DNA from: Candidatus Omnitrophota bacterium
GTDB taxonomy: Bacteria > Omnitrophota > Gorgyraeia > Tantalellales > Tantalellaceae
DNA: 6,001 bases
Reading direction: 5' to 3'
Assembly: GCA_028717825.1 (NCBI GenBank)
Contig: JAQUNB010000084.1
Location: 1-6,001 of the forward strand
Below the pieces are notes generated by a model. That model was given only the letters and a program-made list of their open reading frames with translations, was not told the DNA's origin and did no database searches. Each line of letters starts with the position of its first letter. Positions within the stretch are counted from its first letter, which is position 1. Below, one piece after another: positions 1-5,822 of this stretch. Made by a program: the position numbers and the translations under genes.

Positions 1-10
1 CAACACGGGT

Positions 11-50
11 TAAGAACGGTATATCGTATATCGTTCCGATGGAGACGATA
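11..50 (+). repeat. Intergenic repeat module, copy 1 ('taagaacg' module)
   Basis: This 40-bp non-coding stretch aligns with 5641-5680, before holB, with about 32 matching positions and one single-base gap. Both copies begin taagaacg, continue with a doubled tatat-type heptamer (here atatcgt twice), and share ccgatg and acga blocks. It looks like a dispersed intergenic repeat. Whether it has a regulatory role cannot be told from the sequence. Confidence 0.6.
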
Positions 51-70
51 GGTTTCACCGCTCACCCCGG

Positions 71-93
71 CCCTCTCCCCTAGGGGGAGAGGG
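71..93. repeat. Palindromic REP-like element
   Basis: A perfect 10-bp inverted repeat, ccctctcccc at 71-80 and ggggagaggg at 84-93, leaves a 3-base loop. It is preceded by ctcaccccgg at 61-70. C-rich hairpins of this ctcacccc/ccctctcccc type recur as dispersed extragenic palindromes in many bacterial genomes (family knowledge). No T-run follows, so it is not a canonical rho-independent terminator, although the hairpin could still form in RNA. Confidence 0.6.
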
Positions 94-113
94 TACGGAT
101 GAAGGGTAGTAAA

Positions 114-162
114 ACTAGATACGTGATACGAGTCAAGAGACACCAGTCACTAGTCACAATAT
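114..162 (+). repeat. Degenerate heptamer tandem array upstream of mlaD
   Basis: Seven consecutive 7-bp units can be read in one register: actagat, acgtgat, acgagtc, aagagac, accagtc, actagtc, acaatat. The consensus is close to AC(G/T)AGTC, with C at position 2 in six units and A at position 4 in six. The array ends where the ribosome binding site of the next gene begins (AAAGGAG at 163-169). Its consensus matches the array at 5823-5892 and, more loosely, those at 2545-2579 and 2656-2697. Confidence 0.65.
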
Positions 163-175
163 AAAGGAGCTAAGC

Positions 176-919
176 ATGTATAGAGACCAGAAGCTCGAAC
201 TTAGGGTCGGGATGTTCATAGGGATGAGTTTGTTCATCTGTTTCCTGATCGTCTTTTCGATAAGCGATTTTTACATTTTTAAGGGCGGGTATAACCTCAA
301 CATCTCATTTGACTACGTGAACGGGATCACTAAGAACGCGCCTGTTAGATTAGCGGGCGTTCGGATAGGGGATGTTAGGGATATTAAGATATTTTACGAT
401 ACAGTAGCCGAAAAAACGCGAGTAAAGCTTGACGTATGGATAGAGGGGCCTGAAACGCGGATAGAAAAAGACTCGGTCGCGAGGATCAATACACTTGGTC
501 TTTTGGGAGAGCAGTATTTAGAGATAACCCCGGGTGTTTCAAAAGAATTTCTGAAAGAAGGAGAAACCGTTATTGGGAAGAACCCTGCCAATATGGGTAT
601 CCAGATGGAACGGATGTCCAGGGTGATGGACTCTTTCAGTGATGTATTAAGCCGTCTCGAAAAAGGAGAAGGTACCTTTGGCAAGCTTATGACGGATGAC
701 GCGTTGTATAACGACTTGGAAACTATTTTTTCGCGGCTCAAAAATGGCGAAGGGACCATCGGTAAGCTATTAGTTGAAGAAAAAGTGTATAATGATGTTG
801 AAGAATTTGTCGGCGATATAAAAGCGAATCCGTGGAAACTTCTTCAGAAACCGCGCGAACCAATTAAGAAGGATAACGCCGGTAAAAATCGTAAGGGGAC
901 GGAGGTTTCCCATCGATAG
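176..919 (+). CDS. mlaD: MlaD-like MCE-domain lipid transport protein
   Basis: The 247-residue product is a single-pass inner-membrane protein of the MCE/MlaD family. These are substrate-binding subunits of ABC-type systems that move phospholipids between inner and outer membranes. A short cytoplasmic start is followed by a hydrophobic helix (about 12-30) and one MCE domain (about 38-120). The domain shows the hallmark NGITKNAPVRLAGVRIGDV (49-67) and GLLGEQYLEITPG (108-120). The tail holds two copies of an LxxGEGTxGKL...YND(L/V) motif (158-181 and 185-208, 27 residues apart), then NPWKLL (218-223), common near the ends of such proteins, and a basic C-terminus. AAAGGAG at 163-169 lies 6 bases before the ATG. 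The permease (MlaE) and ATPase (MlaF) are not in the window and may lie upstream. The exact substrate is unknown, so the symbol denotes family. Confidence 0.88.
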   Translation: MYRDQKLELRVGMFIGMSLFICFLIVFSISDFYIFKGGYNLNISFDYVNGITKNAPVRLAGVRIGDVRDIKIFYDTVAEKTRVKLDVWIEGPETRIEKDSVARINTLGLLGEQYLEITPGVSKEFLKEGETVIGKNPANMGIQMERMSRVMDSFSDVLSRLEKGEGTFGKLMTDDALYNDLETIFSRLKNGEGTIGKLLVEEKVYNDVEEFVGDIKANPWKLLQKPREPIKKDNAGKNRKGTEVSHR

Positions 920-978
920 AGTTTAATATAGAACAAGATAATTTTATCCAATTTATTTAAAGGAAAAGGAGTAAAAAA

Positions 979-2019
979 ATGACGATCCAAGCTATAAGAT
1001 TCTTTTTTGTGCTGTTGAGCACGACTTGCGGGTATTATGTGGGGTCGCTGTTCAGCGGGTTCCCCCAGGGGGGGTCGTTAATAGGGGCAGTGATAGGTTT
1101 AGCGGGAGGTGTTCTGGTAATAATCGGAGAGATACAGCTAAGGAGCGTTTCGTTAAGGAATTTATCGGTGGCGGCGGTCGGGCTTGTATTTGGATTTTTT
1201 ATGGCATGGATGTTGACCCTTATAATCAAGCTCATTCCCATGGAAGACACGATCTATTCTTCGCTCCAGATAATTTTCACGCTTTTATTTTGTTATCTTG
1301 GCATGGTCATATCTCTAAAAGGTAAAGATGAATTTAATATCGTGATACCGTATGTCAAATTCAAAAGGGAAGATACTGTCGAGCAGCTGCATATCCTTGA
1401 TACCAGTGTTATTATCGACGGCAGGATATTGGGTGTTTGCGAGACGGCTTTTCTGCAGGGAAAACTCGTGATCCCGCGTTTTGTGTTGCAGGAACTGCAA
1501 TACATCGCAGATAGTTCCGACGATTCAAAACGCGCTCGCGGACGAAGAGGGCTTGATATGCTGGAAAAGATCAAAAAGGTCCCGACGGCGGAAGTGATCA
1601 TACACGATGAAGGGCTCCCAGACATCAAAGACGTGGACGCGAAACTTGTGAGATTAGCGAAGATGCTGGATTGCCATATCATAACAAATGATTTCAATCT
1701 GAATAAAGTCGCGAAACTGGAGGGTGTGAAGGTTCTTAATGTGAACGATCTCGCGAACGCTTTAAGGCCCGTTATCTTTCCCGGTGAACTTATGAACGTA
1801 AGCATCAAGAAAGAGGGGAAAGAAAGGAACCAAGGGGTAGCTTTTTTGAACGATGGCACGATGATAGTTGTAGAGAATGCCCGGAAGCTTATCGGCAGGA
1901 ACGTGGATATTTCGGTAACGAGTGTTCTTCAGACATCTGCCGGCAGAATGATATTCGCGAATATTGTAGGTGATAATGAGAAAGAACATCATTCGCAGAC
2001 TTCGGGTAATGTAAGTTAG
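979..2019 (+). CDS. YacL-type membrane-anchored PIN/TRAM domain protein
   Basis: The 346-residue product has four hydrophobic segments (about 6-26, 33-52, 62-86 and 93-113), a PIN nuclease-fold domain (about 136-262) and a C-terminal TRAM domain (about 266-332), the architecture of Bacillus YacL. PIN domains are Mg-dependent RNases of the VapC/PilT N-terminus superfamily. The expected acidic residues are present: D141 in ILDTSVIIDGR, E172 in LQEL, D220 in DVDAKL and D238 in ITNDFNL, so the active site appears intact. TRAM domains bind RNA, so a membrane-located RNA-processing role is plausible, but the family's function is poorly defined. AAGGAG at 966-971 supports this start. The gene lies 59 bp after mlaD and 22 bp before ispF. 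A YacL homologue next to isp genes is a known arrangement in Firmicutes. No antitoxin gene is adjacent, so it is unlikely to be a toxin. Confidence 0.88.
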   Translation: MTIQAIRFFFVLLSTTCGYYVGSLFSGFPQGGSLIGAVIGLAGGVLVIIGEIQLRSVSLRNLSVAAVGLVFGFFMAWMLTLIIKLIPMEDTIYSSLQIIFTLLFCYLGMVISLKGKDEFNIVIPYVKFKREDTVEQLHILDTSVIIDGRILGVCETAFLQGKLVIPRFVLQELQYIADSSDDSKRARGRRGLDMLEKIKKVPTAEVIIHDEGLPDIKDVDAKLVRLAKMLDCHIITNDFNLNKVAKLEGVKVLNVNDLANALRPVIFPGELMNVSIKKEGKERNQGVAFLNDGTMIVVENARKLIGRNVDISVTSVLQTSAGRMIFANIVGDNEKEHHSQTSGNVS

Positions 2020-2041
2020 ATTATCCCTATAAGGGGGAAAT

Positions 2042-2521
2042 ATGCGTGTAGGCATAGGATATGATGTGCACAGGTTAGTAGAAGGCAGGCGCTTGATGCT
2101 AGGTGGGGTGGATATACCTTATTCGAGAGGGCTTGAGGGCCATTCTGACGGCGATGCTCTTCTACATGCCATTTGTGACGCGATATTAGGAGCTTTGGGA
2201 AAAGGGGATATCGGTATGTTTTTTCCTGACACCGACGCAAGATATAGAAATATCGAAAGTATTGAGTTGCTCAAAGAAGTTATGGGTGTTATGGATGAGG
2301 AAGGATATCGGGTCATTAATCTGGATAGTATCGTTATAGCGGCCGAACCCAAGATAGGTCCTTATCGAGAAGAGATGATCCGGACCATTAGTAATACCCT
2401 TAAAATTTTGCACAAGGATGTCAATATCAAAGGGAAAAGCTCGAACAATGTAGGACCCGTAGGCGATGGCGAGGCGATTGCGGCCTATGCCGTGGTGCTT
2501 GTGGATAATCAGTGGAAGTGA
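2042..2521 (+). CDS. ispF: 2-C-methyl-D-erythritol 2,4-cyclodiphosphate synthase
   Basis: This 159-residue protein has the normal length of IspF, the cytosolic homotrimer that converts CDP-ME 2-phosphate to MEcPP with release of CMP in the MEP isoprenoid pathway. The metal-binding residues D8, H10 (GYDVHR) and H42 (DALLHA) are at the same numbers as in the E. coli enzyme. GHSDGDALLH (33-42) and GDIGMFFPDTD (55-65) are classic family motifs. The late nucleotide-binding segment reads KGKSSNNVG rather than the usual K-A-T/K-T-x-E-x-LG form, so one conserved acidic position looks replaced. AAGGGGG at 2031-2037 precedes the ATG, 22 bp after the PIN/TRAM gene, suggesting cotranscription. The usual partner ispD is not beside it in this window. 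Confidence 0.96.
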   Translation: MRVGIGYDVHRLVEGRRLMLGGVDIPYSRGLEGHSDGDALLHAICDAILGALGKGDIGMFFPDTDARYRNIESIELLKEVMGVMDEEGYRVINLDSIVIAAEPKIGPYREEMIRTISNTLKILHKDVNIKGKSSNNVGPVGDGEAIAAYAVVLVDNQWK

Positions 2522-2544
2522 GTGCTGGTGGAAACGAACATTAG

Positions 2545-2579
2545 ACTACAGACCACAGACTATAGACAATAGACCAAAA
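2545..2579 (+). repeat. Heptamer array, left arm of an inverted pair
   Basis: Five 7-bp units run in tandem: actacag, accacag, actatag, acaatag, accaaaa. Each has C at position 2 and A at position 4, the skeleton seen in the arrays before mlaD and holB. The array starts 23 bp after the ispF stop codon. It is imperfectly complementary to the right arm at 2656-2697, so a transcript could fold into a long irregular hairpin. A 7-bp period and the position between two complete genes argue against coding. Confidence 0.7.
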
Positions 2580-2655
2580 ACGTATGTAGCATACAATGCG
2601 GCTGTGGTAGGCATTAAGGCAATAGGGGACGATAATAAGATAAAAATATATAAGT

Positions 2656-2697
2656 CTATGGTCTATAGTCTGTAGTCTATAGTCTGTTGTCTATGGT
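2656..2697 (-). repeat. Heptamer array, right arm of an inverted pair
   Basis: Read on the minus strand, six consecutive units are accatag, acaacag, actatag, actacag, actatag, accatag. All six keep C at position 2 and A at position 4. They belong to the same family as the left arm at 2545-2579 but lie in the opposite orientation. The core between the arms (2580-2655) contains a small GTATG/CATAC hairpin (2582-2594) and no recognisable gene. cysE starts 45 bp downstream. Confidence 0.7.
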
Positions 2698-2742
2698 CTG
2701 CCACTAGCTAAGGATTAATTACAAGATATAAGGAGAGTAACA

Positions 2743-3486
2743 ATGCAATACTTCATAAATTTTGTTTTCATTTTTGCTAGTTTACTGATCATATTTTATT
2801 TTTCGGTGAGGGTGTTTTTTAAAGAGGAGATCACCGCGACTTTTGAGAGGGACCCGGCGGCGTCTTCTTATGCCGAGATCGTTTTTACTTATTCAGGATT
2901 GCATGCTTTAATATTTTACCGTATATCCCATAAATTTTATGAGATGTCTGTGCCGGTACTGCCGAGGCTTTTATCTCAGCTGGCGAAATTTTTAACAGGG
3001 ATCGAGATACATCCCGGCGCGAAAATAGGGAAGAAACTTTTTATAGATCACGGTATGGGTGTGGTCGTAGGGGAAACGACTATTATCGGCGATAATGTGA
3101 CCATGTTCCAAGGGGTAACCCTTGGAGGCACCGGAAAGGAGAAAGGTAAAAGGCATCCGACCTTGGGCAACAATATAGTGGTGGGCGCCGGGGCTAAAGT
3201 GTTGGGTAATATCGAGATCGGCGACAATGTTCTTATAGGCGCTAACGCGGTTGTACTGCGTGATGTTCCGCCGGACTCAACAGTGGTGGGTGTTCCCGGG
3301 AGGATCGCCAAAAGGCAAGGGCGCCGCATCCCCGGGGGGATCAATCTTGATCACTCGTCGCTGCCGGATCCGCTTCAGCAGGCGCTTGAGAACCTGCAGC
3401 TCGAGATAGACCATATCGAGGGCGAGATTCAAGAACATTACCACGACCAGAAAGATAAAAATACGAAAGACGGCGGCGCGAAATAA
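2743..3486 (+). CDS. cysE: Serine O-acetyltransferase with N-terminal membrane helix
   Basis: CysE transfers acetyl from acetyl-CoA to L-serine, giving O-acetylserine, the cysteine precursor. The 247-residue product has the SAT N-terminal region (DPAASSYAEIVFTYSGLHAL, 37-56) and a left-handed beta-helix hexapeptide domain (about 86-190). Catalytic H103 sits in FIDHGMGVVVGE, with E88 in GIEIHP where Bacillus CysE also has Glu. GVTLGGTGKEKGKRHP (124-139) matches the acetyl-CoA-binding region. Residues 3-26 form a strongly hydrophobic segment before the usual start of short CysE proteins, so this one is probably membrane-anchored. AGGAG at 2731-2735, 7 bases before the ATG, supports this long start. 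The C-terminus is a charged coil (about 207-247) ending in Lys, without the terminal Ile that binds CysK in E. coli. cysS follows 17 bp later, so the two are likely cotranscribed. Confidence 0.95.
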   Translation: MQYFINFVFIFASLLIIFYFSVRVFFKEEITATFERDPAASSYAEIVFTYSGLHALIFYRISHKFYEMSVPVLPRLLSQLAKFLTGIEIHPGAKIGKKLFIDHGMGVVVGETTIIGDNVTMFQGVTLGGTGKEKGKRHPTLGNNIVVGAGAKVLGNIEIGDNVLIGANAVVLRDVPPDSTVVGVPGRIAKRQGRRIPGGINLDHSSLPDPLQQALENLQLEIDHIEGEIQEHYHDQKDKNTKDGGAK

Positions 3487-3503
3487 TAAATAAAGGTGAA
3501 AAA

Positions 3504-4988
3504 ATGCTGTTTATCTACAATACACTTACACGGCGGAAAGAAATATTTAAACCGATAAAAGAAGATAACATCAAGATGTATGTTTGCGGGCCCACGGTCT
3601 ATGATGTGCCGCATATAGGGCATGCGCGCAGCGCTTATATATTCGATATTATCAGGCGATACCTCGAGTACTCGGGGTATAAAGTATGTTTTGTCAGGAA
3701 TGTGACGGACATTGATGACAAAATAATCAATAAGGCTGTCTCTGAACTTGAGAAGATCGGCGAAGTTATTTCTCAAAACCGGCTAAGGGAACGTGTTCAG
3801 GAAGTTGCGCAGAGATATCTCTACATGTATCATCAGGAGATGGACCTTTTGGGGATACGTCCGCCCACTGTCGAGCCCAAAGCCACCGAGAATATAGAAA
3901 AGATGATCGATTTCATAAAAGTTCTGATAGAAAAGGGCCATGCCTATGTCGCGGATGGGAACGTATATTTCAGTGTCGAAAGTTTTTCCGGATACGGGAA
4001 ACTTTCTAACCAAAATAAAGATGAGATGATGGAGGCGGTCCGAATAGACCCAGACAAAAATAAACGCCATACACTTGATTTCGCTTTATGGAAAAAAAGT
4101 AAACCGTCCGAACCTTCATGGGCGAGCCCGTGGGGAGAGGGCCGTCCCGGCTGGCATATCGAGTGTTCTGTTATGAGCACGAATATTTTAGGTACGCGAT
4201 TCGATATACACGGCGGCGGGTTGGACCTTATCTTTCCACATCATGAGAACGAGATCGCACAATCCGAAGCGGCGACGGGGGAGACGTTCGCGAATTACTG
4301 GATACATAACGGACTATTGAGCGTCAATAGCGAGAAAATGTCTAAATCGTTGAATAATTACATCACGATAGACGATTTTCTGAAAAAATATAAAGATGCC
4401 GATCTCTTAAAGATAATTTTTCTGAACAGCCATTACAGAAGCCCCCTTGATTATACCGAGGAGAAGATAGAAGAAGCAAAACATTCAAAAGAACGCATTA
4501 TGATCTTCCTTGAAAAAGCCGATAGGATCAATAAAGAAAGGGCGATCACCGTAAAGAAATGTGACGGCCTTTGTGATGTAGATGTGATAACAAAAGCGCA
4601 GGATGTCGCCGACAGCATACAAAGCAGGTTTTCTGAGAAAATGAACGATGATTTTAACGCGCCCGCGGCCTTTGCCGCGATCTTTGAAGCGGTCAAACTG
4701 GGTAACGATTGTCTTTTGGATGAAGCCTTGCCGCTCGAAGAAAAAATATATGTGACAAGCGCCGTAAAGAATTCTATCCTGAAATGCGCGAATATTTTCG
4801 GATTATCTTTAAAACCGGTAAAACTGGATAAAGATCTCGCCAATGGTGTGGAAAACCTTGTTGCCGAAAGAGAAAAAGCGCGCAAACGAAAGGATTTCGC
4901 CGCCGCGGATAAGATACGCAAGGAGCTTATGGATATGGGCATTGTGGTGGAAGATACTCCCAAGGGGCCGGTATGGCGGAAGATATGA
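3504..4988 (+). CDS. cysS: Cysteinyl-tRNA synthetase
   Basis: The 494-residue class I aminoacyl-tRNA synthetase attaches cysteine to tRNA-Cys in the cytosol. The HIGH motif is at 37-40 (PHIGH) and KMSKS at 278-282. The zinc ligands that recognise the cysteine thiol are present as C28, C221 (WHIECS), H246 and E250 (HHENE), with the same C-H-E spacing as E. coli C209, H234 and E238. The DALR-like helical domain follows (about 340-430), and the end (EKARKRKDFAAADKIRKEL, then GIVVEDTPKGPVWR) is typical of the family. AAGGTG at 3493-3498 precedes the ATG. It is full length and 17 bp after cysE, linking cysteine synthesis to its use in translation. tmk overlaps its 3' end. No T-box leader was recognised upstream of cysE or cysS. 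Confidence 0.98.
   Translation: MLFIYNTLTRRKEIFKPIKEDNIKMYVCGPTVYDVPHIGHARSAYIFDIIRRYLEYSGYKVCFVRNVTDIDDKIINKAVSELEKIGEVISQNRLRERVQEVAQRYLYMYHQEMDLLGIRPPTVEPKATENIEKMIDFIKVLIEKGHAYVADGNVYFSVESFSGYGKLSNQNKDEMMEAVRIDPDKNKRHTLDFALWKKSKPSEPSWASPWGEGRPGWHIECSVMSTNILGTRFDIHGGGLDLIFPHHENEIAQSEAATGETFANYWIHNGLLSVNSEKMSKSLNNYITIDDFLKKYKDADLLKIIFLNSHYRSPLDYTEEKIEEAKHSKERIMIFLEKADRINKERAITVKKCDGLCDVDVITKAQDVADSIQSRFSEKMNDDFNAPAAFAAIFEAVKLGNDCLLDEALPLEEKIYVTSAVKNSILKCANIFGLSLKPVKLDKDLANGVENLVAEREKARKRKDFAAADKIRKELMDMGIVVEDTPKGPVWRKI
4962..4988 (+). promoter_or_regulatory. tmk translation start within the cysS end (two candidate ATGs)
   Basis: Two in-frame ATG codons compete. The ATG at 4973 has AAGGGG at 4962-4967, 5 bases upstream, and gives a 16-bp overlap with cysS. 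The ATG at 4985 overlaps the cysS stop as ATGA, the typical sign of translational coupling, and gives an N-terminus (MKKGIFIVFDGPDG) closer to the family's usual length. Its only purine-rich leader, GGAAG at 4978-4982, is very near. I cannot decide between them. Either way tmk is probably translated by ribosomes finishing cysS. Confidence 0.6.
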
Positions 4989-5617
4989 AAAAAGGGATCT
5001 TTATAGTTTTTGACGGACCGGATGGCAGCGGCAAAAGCACGCAATCTGAGCTTACTTATGATGATCTTATTTCCAAGGGAAATAAGGTGGTATATACATC
5101 AGAACCCGGGGATACTGCTTTAGGTAAGATGGCACGGGATATATTGCTCGCCTCGCCGGTGGCAGTTGGAAAAATAACTGAATTATTTTTATTTGAAGCG
5201 GATCGCGCCCAGCACATAGAAGAAGTTATTAAGCCGGCGCTTCTGGCGGGGAAGATCGTGATCTGCGATAGGTTCAATACTGCCACGTTTGCTTATCAAG
5301 GATATGGGTTAGGGATGGACCTCGATGTGATAAAAAAAGTCGACGATATCGCGACAGGCGGTCTTGTCCCTGATCTTACGATAATATTAGATGTTGATGT
5401 CAATCTGGGATTAAAGCGTGCCGGTAAGGTCGGTCCGGCGGACAAAATGGAAAAAAGGAGCAAGGAATTTCATGAACGTGTCCGCAAAGGGTATCTTGAG
5501 ATAGCCCGGCAATCCCCTGATCGCATAAAAGTTGTAAGCGTCCGGAGTAATGTCAAAGAAACGCATGCGGTCGTTAAGGATATCGTGGATAAGTTTATTG
5601 ACGAAGAACGTATGTAG
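4973..5617 (+). CDS. tmk: Thymidylate kinase
   Basis: Tmk phosphorylates dTMP to dTDP with ATP in the cytosol, essential for dTTP supply. The product is 214 residues, or 210 from the alternative ATG at 4985. It has a P-loop, GPDGSGKST (15-23), the substrate region SEPGDTALGKMARDILL (43-59), LFEADRAQHI (73-82), DRF at 99-101 followed by AYQGYG, and a lid region about 149-163 before EFHERVRKGYLEIA. Several usual consensus residues differ. REPGGT is SEPGDT, the DS(S/T)xAYQG run is TATFAYQG, GRG after AYQG is GLG, and the lid DR is DK. The P-loop lysine and DR motif are intact, so it is probably active but divergent. It is coupled to cysS by overlap. holB follows after 277 bp of repeats, an order that recalls Firmicutes tmk-holB blocks. 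Confidence 0.93.
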   Translation: MAEDMKKGIFIVFDGPDGSGKSTQSELTYDDLISKGNKVVYTSEPGDTALGKMARDILLASPVAVGKITELFLFEADRAQHIEEVIKPALLAGKIVICDRFNTATFAYQGYGLGMDLDVIKKVDDIATGGLVPDLTIILDVDVNLGLKRAGKVGPADKMEKRSKEFHERVRKGYLEIARQSPDRIKVVSVRSNVKETHAVVKDIVDKFIDEERM

Positions 5618-5640
5618 TGGCACTGGCGGCGATGTGGCTT

Positions 5641-5701
5641 TAAGAACGTATATGGTATATGGCGCCGATGAAAACGAGAGATGAAAGACGACTGATGGTA
5701 A
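5641..5701 (+). repeat. Intergenic repeat module, copy 2, with heptamer periodicity
   Basis: The first 40 bp (5641-5680) repeat the module at 11-50: taagaacg, a doubled tatat-type unit (tggtata, then tggcgcc), then ccgatg and acga. Beyond it a 14-bp period is visible, as gatgaaaacgaga is followed by gatgaaagacgac. acgtata (5646), acgagag (5674) and acgactg (5688) fall on a common 7-bp register. No reading frame or ribosome binding site is seen here. Confidence 0.6.
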
Positions 5702-5718
5702 AATAAAAATAAAGATAA

Positions 5719-5788
5719 GTCATCCCCGCATGTTCTTAGCGGGGATCCAATAATATTTTTAATAGATTCCCGCTTTCGCGGGAATGAC
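5719..5788. repeat. REPIN-like pair of inverted palindromic repeats
   Basis: Two hairpins lie in opposite orientation. The first is atccccgc at 5722-5729 with gcggggat at 5739-5746 (loop 9). The second is attcccgc at 5766-5773 with gcgggaat at 5778-5785 (loop 4). The outer ends, GTCATCCCCGC (5719-5729) and the reverse complement GTCATTCCCGC (5778-5788), differ at one base, so the whole 70 bp is also an inverted repeat. GTCAT-YCCCGC palindromes are widespread dispersed repeats, and paired inverted REPs of this kind are called REPINs, mobilised in trans by RAYT (TnpA-REP) transposases. No transposase gene is in the window. A 5-base T-run at 5756-5760 lies 10 bases past the first hairpin, so terminator function is only a weak possibility. 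Confidence 0.75.
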
Positions 5789-5822
5789 TCCGGTGGGGAG
5801 TCTAAAAATGCTTTTATGATAA

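Noticed and set aside
1..13. Possible last codons of an upstream gene ending in TAA at 11-13.
   Set aside because: Only three codons are visible and the TAA is part of the repeated taagaacg module, so nothing supports a real gene end.
979..2019. PIN-domain protein as a VapC-like toxin.
   Set aside because: It has four membrane segments and a TRAM domain, and no small antitoxin gene precedes it. The YacL architecture fits better.
2466..2675. Plus-strand frame overlapping the ispF end and running into the heptamer arrays.
   Set aside because: Its first part lies in another frame of ispF and the rest translates repeats. It has no ribosome binding site.
2522..2742. T-box or cysteine/sulfur riboswitch before cysE.
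   Set aside because: No T-box bulge sequence, SAM-riboswitch-like core or terminator/antiterminator pair is visible. The gap is explained by heptamer arrays and a small hairpin.
4664..4679. GC-rich hairpin CGCGGC/GCCGCG in cysS.
   Set aside because: It arises from alanine codons GCG/GCC around one Phe codon in a conserved coding segment and is expected by chance.
4451..5044. Long minus-strand open frame opposite cysS and tmk.
   Set aside because: It is a shadow of two clearly conserved plus-strand genes, has no recognisable domain and runs across their junction. The minus-strand frame at 1293-1859 opposite the PIN/TRAM gene is rejected for the same reason.
5786..5802. Hairpin gactcc/ggagtc after the REPIN-like element as a tmk terminator.
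   Set aside because: The 6-bp stem is followed by taaaaatg, not a T-run, and its first three bases overlap the REPIN end.
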